Shown here: piece after piece, positions 9,072-11,312 of the stretch
How the letters are laid out: each line of letters begins with the position of its first letter
Position numbering within the stretch: the stretch's first letter is position 1
Assembly (NCBI GenBank): GCA_049301335.1
Contig: JBAQKV010000040.1
Coordinates: 1 to 11,312, forward strand
From: JANJWP01 sp049301335
Lineage (GTDB): Bacteria > Patescibacteriota > Gracilibacteria > BD1-5 > UBA2023
DNA: 11,312 bases
Reading direction: 5' to 3'
Translations under genes and position numbers: made by a program
Notes under the pieces: model-generated
What the model saw: only the letters and a program-made list of their open reading frames with translations
The model's database searches: none
What the model was told of the DNA's origin: nothing

Positions 9072-9863
9072 ATGGAAAAAACCTGTTCCCTCGCCCTCGG
9101 TTGAGGCGCCGCGCGATGATTCGCCCACGTCGGCGCGTACCGTTACCTCGTCGAATCCGGCACGGCCATCGAAGAAATCGCCGGAACGTCCATGGGCGCC
9201 ATCATGGCGGCGCTCATCGCGGTCGGAAAAACGCCCGACGAAATCGAGGCGTTCGCCAAGTCGATCAATTACTACAAGCTCCTCGATCCGGATTTCAATC
9301 TCGGGTTGATCAAGGGCGACAAGATCGAGGCGATGCTGCGCGACGTTTTCGGTGACGCCAAAATCCAGGATACGGCCATTCCGTTACGTATCACCGCCAC
9401 CAACCTCGACAAAGGGACGCTCAGGATATTCACGAACGGAAGCATCGCCGAAGCCCTTCGGGCGAGCATCGCCATTCCCGGGGTCTTCGCGCCCAAGGTC
9501 ATAAACGGGATCCACTACATCGACGGGGGAATCGTGATGAACCTTCCGGTCCAGGCGCTCACGGGCGAGAACGTCGTTGCCGTTTCCGCGCTCAAAAGCG
9601 ACTTCGCCGCCATCGTGAAGACCAAGGAAATCCTCGGGTTCAAGGTGAAGTCCTGATTCTTTCAGAACAACTTCGAAATCCTCAACCGCAGCCTCAACCT
9701 GCTCATGAAGACCAACGAAGACATCAGCCTGCTCACCGTAGGGAAGAACATCACGCTCGTTCGTCCACATTTCCTCAAGTACGACGCCCTCGATTTCGAT
9801 GAGTTCGAAAGCATTTCCGCCCTCGGGTACGAGGCGGCGAAAGCGGCGATGGAAGACCGATAG
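9072..9863 (+). CDS. Patatin-like phospholipase, three UGA codons read as Gly
   Basis: Ser-Asp dyad acyl hydrolase of the patatin/RssA-YchK type, expected to cleave acyl chains from membrane phospholipids. With UGA as Gly it is a complete 263-residue protein. The N-terminus reads LALGGGAARGFAHVGAY, in which G11 (9102-9104) and G16 (9117-9119) are UGA. These lie in the GGGxxRG oxyanion loop, and the conserved R15 is CGA. The nucleophile elbow is GTSMG with Ser40, and the second catalytic residue is Asp151 in YIDGG. The third UGA is codon 195 (9654-9656). The 68 codons after it have the normal patatin C-terminal character (VRPHFLKYDALDFDEFES, then GYEAA) and end at TAG. Under the standard code the protein would start at Met41 and lose both the oxyanion loop and the nucleophile Ser. 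It is the last gene of the operon, 8 nt after the permease, so the stop-start pair suggests coupled translation. Confidence 0.94.
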
Positions 9864-9895
9864 AAAAACCCCTCCGGAATTCCGGAGGGGTTTTC
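9864..9895 (+). terminator. Bidirectional terminator between convergent genes
   Basis: A 13-bp perfect hairpin (AAAACCCCTCCGG with CCGGAGGGGTTTT, loop AATT) begins directly after the patatin TAG. Its A and T flanks are symmetrical. The minus-strand gene ending at 9904 also runs into it, so it probably ends transcription from both sides. Confidence 0.88.
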
Positions 9896-9903
9896 GTTCG
9901 GCG

Positions 9904-10314
9904 TTAGAACTTCACGCACGATTTGAGTCCTGCGCGGATGGCGGCTTCGATTTCTTCGCGGGCGGTGATGTTGAATTTGCCCACGAGCTTGGTTTCGGCT
10001 TTTCGTTTAAGACCGGTGGTGACGAGGTCGACGTTGATGTAGCCGTATTTCTCGTCGGAATGGTGGTACCAGAAAACGCAGTTCACCAAGAGTTGGCTTC
10101 CGTATTCCGGGTCGCTCACGCGGAAGCGGATGTTGTTGCCGGCGGTGGCGATACCGTCCATGTTGAAATGTCCCCAATCGGTTTCCTTTTCGAAATTCTC
10201 GTCGAGGACGTCGTAGAGTTTGGCGAGTTCGTCTTTGTATTTTCCAGCGAATTTCGCTCTCGAATTGTTCGATTTCCTTCCTAAATCGTCGAAGCTCAGT
10301 CGGTATTTCAGCAC
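9904..10314 (-). CDS. Hypothetical protein
   Basis: A 136-residue protein that I do not recognise. It has no signal peptide or membrane segment and looks like a cytosolic alpha/beta protein. A Lys/Asp/Glu-rich helical first third is followed by strand-like segments (NNIRFRVSD, LLVNCVFWYHH, YINVDLVTTG). A C-terminal helix (AREEIEAAIRAGL) follows and the end is CVKF. The start is GTG; no ATG lies in frame upstream, where the frame stays open but resembles promoter DNA. No Shine-Dalgarno is visible. It contains no UGA and the stop is TAA. It converges with the patatin gene across a shared terminator. Codon use matches its neighbours, which supports a real gene. Confidence 0.8.
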   Translation of the reverse strand: MLKYRLSFDDLGRKSNNSRAKFAGKYKDELAKLYDVLDENFEKETDWGHFNMDGIATAGNNIRFRVSDPEYGSQLLVNCVFWYHHSDEKYGYINVDLVTTGLKRKAETKLVGKFNITAREEIEAAIRAGLKSCVKF

Positions 10315-10363
10315 GTTCGTAAGGGGTTCGTAACCGGCTTCTTGCCGGCGGATAACGCGGGGG

Positions 10364-10391
10364 AGTATACCGAAAAGGCGCGATTTCCCAA
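10364..10391 (-). promoter_or_regulatory. Putative promoter of the 136-residue hypothetical gene
   Basis: On the minus strand TATACT (10364-10369) matches the -10 consensus at 5 of 6 positions. A -35-like TTGGGA lies 16 nt upstream. The predicted start near 10357 leaves a leader of about 43 nt before the GTG. It is arranged back to back with the plus-strand promoter at 10421. Confidence 0.45.
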
Positions 10392-10420
10392 GGCCGAAGG
10401 CGCGAACTCCGCCGCGGAAA

Positions 10421-10448
10421 TTGACAATCGTCCGCCGTTCGATAGATT
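10421..10448 (+). promoter_or_regulatory. Putative sigma-70 promoter of a small intergenic transcript
   Basis: A perfect TTGACA (10421-10426) is followed after 16 nt by TAGATT (10443-10448, 4 of 6). Transcription would start near 10455 and run into two hairpin terminators within about 130 nt. No long gene lies downstream on this strand. Confidence 0.5.
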
Positions 10449-10471
10449 CGTCCTAGCGCCTAACGCGAAAA

Positions 10472-10534
10472 ACATGCGAAAGATTCTTCAAAACACCTGT
10501 TGCATGGCCTCCGTAATCCGGGGGATTTTTTCGT
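10472..10534 (+). CDS. Possible 20-residue leader peptide (doubtful)
   Basis: A short frame, MRKILQNTCCMASVIRGIFS, runs from ATG at 10472 to TAG, about 17 nt into the predicted transcript. It has tandem Cys codons and no Shine-Dalgarno. Its last codons lie inside the hairpin and T run of the terminator at 10508-10531, so a terminated transcript would lack the stop codon. This fits either a non-coding RNA or an attenuator-type leader. I cannot tell which, and the frame may be chance. Confidence 0.2.
10508..10531 (+). terminator. Hairpin terminator 1 of the small transcript
   Basis: CCTCCG and CGGGGG pair (one G-T wobble) around the loop TAATC and are followed by A and six T. It resembles a degraded form of the AATT-loop terminators elsewhere in the window. 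With the promoter at 10421 it would yield an RNA of about 75 nt. Confidence 0.6.
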
Positions 10535-10563
10535 AGCGCCGAGCGTTCCAGAAAAAACCGATG

Positions 10564-10589
10564 CCCCCGTCCGCGGGGGTTTTTCTTTT
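10564..10589 (+). terminator. Hairpin terminator 2 of the small transcript
   Basis: CCCCCG-TCCG-CGGGGG is a perfect 6-bp stem followed by TTTTTC and TTTT, and preceded by an A run (10551-10557). Its 5' arm CCCCCG could also pair with CGGGGG of terminator 1, so the two hairpins could be alternatives. Confidence 0.7.
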
Positions 10590-10596
10590 GTTCGAG

Positions 10597-10602
10597 AAGG
10601 AG
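10597..10602 (+). promoter_or_regulatory. Strong Shine-Dalgarno before a tiny ORF
   Basis: AAGGAG lies 6 nt before the ATG at 10609. It is the only well-placed Shine-Dalgarno sequence I see in the window; the longer genes lack one. This makes the small ORF downstream a credible translation target. Confidence 0.55.
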
Positions 10603-10608
10603 TGAAAA

Positions 10609-10692
10609 ATGAAAACCAACCGTTGCGAAAATCCGGATACCCCGTTCGGTTTCGATCCCAAAAATAAAAACGTTCCCCCGCGTCAGAAATGA
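10609..10692 (+). CDS. Possible 27-residue peptide ending at UGA (stop ambiguous)
   Basis: The frame starts MKTNRCENPDTPFGF and continues with a Lys/Asn/Pro-rich tail to QK before TGA at 10690-10692. It has a perfect Shine-Dalgarno, codon use like its neighbours, and a strong terminator about 25 nt downstream. I do not recognise the peptide. In a UGA=Gly organism the frame would not stop here. It would run through the terminator to TAG at 10996, antisense to the next gene, which is implausible. It is therefore a non-stop peptide ORF, a UGA that still stops, or not a gene. Confidence 0.35.
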   Translation: MKTNRCENPDTPFGFDPKNKNVPPRQK

Positions 10693-10714
10693 TCTCGGGA
10701 AGGGGCGGCAAACG

Positions 10715-10745
10715 AAAAGGAAGGCCCGGGAGCCTTCCTTTTTTC
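10715..10745 (+). terminator. Bidirectional terminator
   Basis: An 11-bp perfect stem (AAAAGGAAGGC with GCCTTCCTTTT, loop CCGGGA) is followed by further T on the plus strand; its A-rich 5' arm gives a T run on the minus strand. It ends the small plus-strand transcript and, 19 nt beyond the stop codon at 10764, the convergent minus-strand gene. Confidence 0.82.
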
Positions 10746-10763
10746 TTGGTCGTCCGACGTCGG

Positions 10764-11312
10764 TTATTCGATGCAGCAGTCCACGGCTTTGCGTACGAGC
10801 TGGCCGAGTTTGCCCATGAATCCCGGGCGGGGGAGCTGTTCGGAGACGTCCGCGGTTTCAGAGGCTGCCTTCACGGTGGTGACCGTCTGCTTTTCCGCCG
10901 TTTCGCGAACGGTTTCGCGCGGGTCGGCTTCGCTCGCTACTGCCTCGATGCTGCCCGGTCCGATGACATTCATCTGGAGTCCCCAGAAGAGCGAGTAGAG
11001 GTCGTACGACTTATTGAAATAGTCGTAGGCGTCCTGGGTTTTTCCCATGCTCTGGGCCTTGGTTCCCACTTCCAAAAGGCGCATCGACGCCGAGAGGAGG
11101 TGCTTGGAAATGCACCAGACTTCGCCTTCGTATTCTTTAATGACGGTCTTGAGAAGGTTCTTACGCATTTCGCGGACTTCGGCGACGAGGTCGTAGAAAT
11201 GGGTCTTTCCGGTCTTCGCGCCGGAGAACACGAGGTGTTCTTCGATGGAAATCAGGTTCATGATGGCGATCGTGAGGTCCTGGTCGCTCGAGAGGTCCAT
11301 CTTCTCCTGCTT
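10764..11312 (-). CDS. Conserved CPR-type hypothetical protein (5' end possibly beyond the window)
   Basis: At least 178 residues from ATG at 11300. The frame stays open to the window edge (K-Q-E-K before the Met), so the true start may lie outside. AGGAG sits only 3 nt before that ATG, too close to settle the start. Residues about 1-110 are predominantly helical, with a conserved-looking core (KTHFYDLVAEVREMRKNLL, EGEVWCISKHLLSASMRLLE, YDLYSLFWGLQM). From memory this resembles a family of uncharacterised proteins common in Patescibacteria. A low-complexity Ala/Thr/Glu/Val linker (about 115-155) leads to a short amphipathic end with KLGQLVRKAVDCCIE. There is no signal peptide or membrane segment. 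The function is unknown. It has no UGA and ends in TAA before a bidirectional terminator. Confidence 0.85.
   Translation of the reverse strand, partial: KQEKMDLSSDQDLTIAIMNLISIEEHLVFSGAKTGKTHFYDLVAEVREMRKNLLKTVIKEYEGEVWCISKHLLSASMRLLEVGTKAQSMGKTQDAYDYFNKSYDLYSLFWGLQMNVIGPGSIEAVASEADPRETVRETAEKQTVTTVKAASETADVSEQLPRPGFMGKLGQLVRKAVDCCIE

Larger units (their letters stand above)
10315..10763. other. Intergenic region with a compact small-RNA or peptide unit
   Basis: About 450 nt without a long gene. It holds divergent promoters (minus 10364, plus 10421), two tandem terminators, a Shine-Dalgarno-led 27-codon frame and a third terminator. I looked for tRNA, SRP-RNA and known riboswitch cores by eye and found none. 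Confidence 0.6.

Noticed and set aside
9072..9863. Patatin as a pseudogene or sequencing error
   Set aside because: All interruptions are UGA with no frameshift, two fall on conserved glycines, and two other genes show the same pattern.
1635..9863. UGA as tryptophan or selenocysteine
   Set aside because: Trp would put two bulky residues into the patatin oxyanion loop, and TGG is used normally for Trp. No selenoprotein motif is present and the affected positions are glycines in homologues.
10420..10560. Possible tRNA or SRP RNA, because of GTTCGATA and a GC-rich hairpin
   Set aside because: No acceptor stem, anticodon arm or SRP apical-loop sequence could be matched; the hairpins read as terminators.
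10771..10998. A 75-codon plus-strand frame (and a table-25 extension of the 27-codon ORF into it)
   Set aside because: It lies antisense to the CPR-type protein, beyond a strong terminator, and has a Ser/Thr/Ala-rich shadow composition.

Overview
This window reads as chromosome of a bacterium that decodes UGA as glycine (NCBI translation table 25), the code known from Candidatus Gracilibacteria and Absconditabacteria in the Patescibacteria/CPR. Three genes that look broken under the standard code become whole when UGA is read as Gly. They are a DUF4153 membrane protein (UGA codons 163 and 592), an RND adaptor lipoprotein (UGA codon 623) and a patatin-like phospholipase (UGA codons 11, 16 and 195). 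Two of the patatin UGAs fall on near-invariant glycines of the oxyanion-loop motif, so Gly is favoured over Trp, stop or sequencing error. All accepted longer genes end in TAA or TAG. The DNA is GC-rich and UGA is used sparingly: the 1063-codon transporter and the 494-codon MetRS have none. CGA still encodes Arg at the conserved patatin Arg15, which argues against an Absconditabacteria-type CGA reassignment and fits Gracilibacteria or a relative better. The taxonomic placement is inference.

Layout. The left third is on the minus strand: metG (MetRS, 56-1540) and upstream of it a 627-residue DUF4153 membrane protein (1635-3518). Each is followed by a hairpin terminator, and metG has its own perfect TATAAT box. 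An AT-rich divergent control region (3519-3695) separates these from a plus-strand operon: AbrB-like regulator (3696-3941), HlyD/MacA-type adaptor lipoprotein (3958-5856), RND permease (5872-9063) and patatin-like phospholipase (9072-9863). Gaps between these genes are 8-16 nt. The operon promoter overlaps a cluster of GTATG/CATAC half-sites that could be the regulator's own operator. The operon ends at a strong bidirectional terminator shared with a convergent minus-strand gene of unknown function (9904-10314).

The right end holds a compact intergenic unit (about 10421-10745): a TTGACA promoter, a 20-codon ORF with a terminator inside it, a second terminator, a strongly SD-led 27-codon ORF whose only early stop would be UGA, and a third terminator. 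Beyond it is a minus-strand protein (10764 to the window edge) resembling a conserved uncharacterised CPR family.

How the genes work together: the central operon appears to be a self-regulated export or envelope-lipid module. The adaptor and permease form an inner-membrane pump, and the patatin would hydrolyse acyl lipids. No outer-membrane channel is encoded here. No tRNA, rRNA, CRISPR, IS element or attachment site was found.
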